This document shows, piece after piece, positions 63,189 to 64,000 of a stretch of DNA of 64,000 bases. How positions within the stretch are numbered: the first letter of the stretch is position 1; each line of letters starts with the position of its first letter. Under the pieces are notes generated by a model, which was not told the origin of the DNA, searched no databases, and saw only the letters and a list, made by a program, of their open reading frames with translations. Source of the stretch: Comamonas terrae. Its GTDB lineage: Bacteria; Pseudomonadota; Gammaproteobacteria; Burkholderiales; Burkholderiaceae_C. The DNA lies in assembly GCF_001544075.1 (NCBI RefSeq), contig NZ_BCNT01000015.1, positions 1-64,000 on the forward strand. The letters are read 5' to 3'. The position numbers and the translations under genes are program-made.

Positions 63189-64000
63189 ATGACTCCTTTC
63201 CCGCCCCGTACGCTGGTGGCGGCGCTTACTGCCGTCCTGCCCGCTCTGGCTTCCGTTTCTGCGCTTGCGCAGCAAGCCGCCAGGCCTTCCCCATCTTCCG
63301 AAGTGCCGGACGACACCGTCACAGTACAGCCCAGTGCCTCAGCGGGCAGCCTGGGTGAGGTGCGCGTGAGCGCCAAGCGCCTGGATGCGGCGCGCAACGC
63401 GCTCTCGCCCGACACCGGTAGCTCCCTCTACAATTTCAACAGCGATGACATCGCCCGCCTGCCGCAGGGCGCGGCCACACCGCTGAACCAGGTGCTGCTG
63501 CAGGCGCCAGGCGTGGTACAGGACTCGTATGGTCAGCTGCACGTGCGTGGCGACCATTCCAACCTGCAGTACCGCATCAACGGCGTCGTGATTCCGGAGC
63601 CGATCAGCGGCTTTGGCCAGATGCTGGACACGCGATTTGCCAACCAGATCAACGTGCTCACGGGGGCGTTGCCCGCGCAGTATGGATATCGCACGGCAGG
63701 CGTGATCGATATCCAGACGAAGGGCGCGGCCTCCGACGAGGACGGGCCGACCAAGCCCTTTGGAGGCGAAATCGGCACGGTACTGGGCAGCAACGGCCGG
63801 CGCGAACTCAATGCCCAGGTACAAGGCGCGCAGGGGCCATGGAGCTATTACCTGAGCGGCACGCTGGCCGAAAGCAACCTGGGCATCGAAAACCCCACGG
63901 GCAACCGCAGCGCCACCCATGACCACACCACGCAGAACAAGTCCTTTGGCATGCTGTCATACATGATCGATGCCGACAGCCGTGTGGGCCTGATGTTCGG
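63189..64000 (+). CDS. TonB-dependent receptor, 5' part
   Basis: Outer-membrane receptor cut by the window edge; 270 residues are visible. A signal peptide (MTPFPPRTLVAALTAVLPAL, ending ALAQQ) is followed by a short linker and LGEVRVSAKRL at the TonB-box position. The plug domain follows: IARLPQGAATPLNQVLLQAPGV in pattern, HVRGDHSNLQYRINGV and INVLTGALPAQYG. The barrel starts near residue 190. AAAGG precedes the ATG. The ligand is unknown; the preceding CxxC membrane protein and nearby iron-storage gene suggest a metal or metal complex. Confidence 0.88.
   Translation, partial: MTPFPPRTLVAALTAVLPALASVSALAQQAARPSPSSEVPDDTVTVQPSASAGSLGEVRVSAKRLDAARNALSPDTGSSLYNFNSDDIARLPQGAATPLNQVLLQAPGVVQDSYGQLHVRGDHSNLQYRINGVVIPEPISGFGQMLDTRFANQINVLTGALPAQYGYRTAGVIDIQTKGAASDEDGPTKPFGGEIGTVLGSNGRRELNAQVQGAQGPWSYYLSGTLAESNLGIENPTGNRSATHDHTTQNKSFGMLSYMIDADSRVGLMF

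Overview
The window is GC-rich, densely coded DNA from a betaproteobacterium, most likely a member of the Comamonadaceae (Comamonas, Delftia or Acidovorax relatives). This is inferred from gene content and order: a sdhCDAB-sdhE-gltA operon divergent from mdh and acnB, a cydDCABX operon, and a 2-aminoethylphosphonate-type LysR/phnX pair. A dispersed repeat with the core GCTATnAAA...AGCTGnnnGCGCC, a type I associate with this family, supports it. There are no rRNA or tRNA genes, insertion sequences, CRISPR arrays or prophage genes that I can see.

Layout. 0-4.3 kb: the end of an unknown gene, a branched-chain amino acid type binding protein, a DmdC-like acyl-CoA dehydrogenase and a nitronate monooxygenase-like flavoprotein. 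4.4-10.9 kb: a complete cytochrome bd operon, cydD-cydC-cydA-cydB-cydX, preceded by two FNR/ANR-type boxes. 11-14.6 kb: a DUF3014 membrane protein, a GbsR/MarR-type regulator, an acyltransferase-3 membrane protein and an Rnk/GreA-type factor. 14.9-20.5 kb: a PA0069-type radical SAM protein under a long LexA-like palindrome, LysR and phnX, a frameshifted monooxygenase gene, another LysR and a short-chain dehydrogenase. 20.9-24.5 kb: a poorly understood cluster with a Gln/Lys/Asn-rich mini-protein, two ferritin-like proteins, a DUF2243 membrane protein and a very basic 40-residue ORF.

24.5-31 kb, mostly on the minus strand: fghA, adhC, a xylose-isomerase-like TIM-barrel protein, a VanA-like Rieske oxygenase, a VanB-like reductase and a LysR regulator. 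Read together they suggest an oxidative O-demethylation pathway whose formaldehyde is removed by the adjacent glutathione-dependent enzymes. 31-35 kb: two GlxA/FtrA-type AraC regulators, an inositol-monophosphatase family enzyme and a rhodanese-like protein. 34.9-35.6 kb is gene-free and holds two tandem palindromes. 35.6-38 kb: a Bug-type solute receptor and a porin. 38.2-46.9 kb: a YdeI-like protein, an XRE regulator, a 1613-residue DUF4011-helicase-nuclease-DUF3320 protein (architecture of the Hhe anti-phage system), an RhlE-type helicase and a quinone oxidoreductase.

47-59.4 kb is a TCA-cycle supercluster. On the minus strand are a GntR/UTRA regulator, sdhC, sdhD, sdhA, sdhB, sdhE and gltA. 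On the plus strand are mdh, tam (trans-aconitate methyltransferase), a CitE-like lyase, an Ala/Lys-rich exported protein and acnB. The regulator-mdh gap carries a 12-bp palindrome lying in the spacer of a likely regulator promoter. 59.5-64 kb: an MmyB-like XRE regulator, a small membrane protein, a YhhQ-type queuosine-precursor transporter, a bacterioferritin-like protein lacking the haem-ligand methionine, a small membrane protein and the start of a TonB-dependent receptor that runs off the window.

Gene starts were chosen by ribosome-binding site, overlap with neighbours and conserved N-termini. Function assignments come from recognising motifs and family patterns by eye; no database search was possible.
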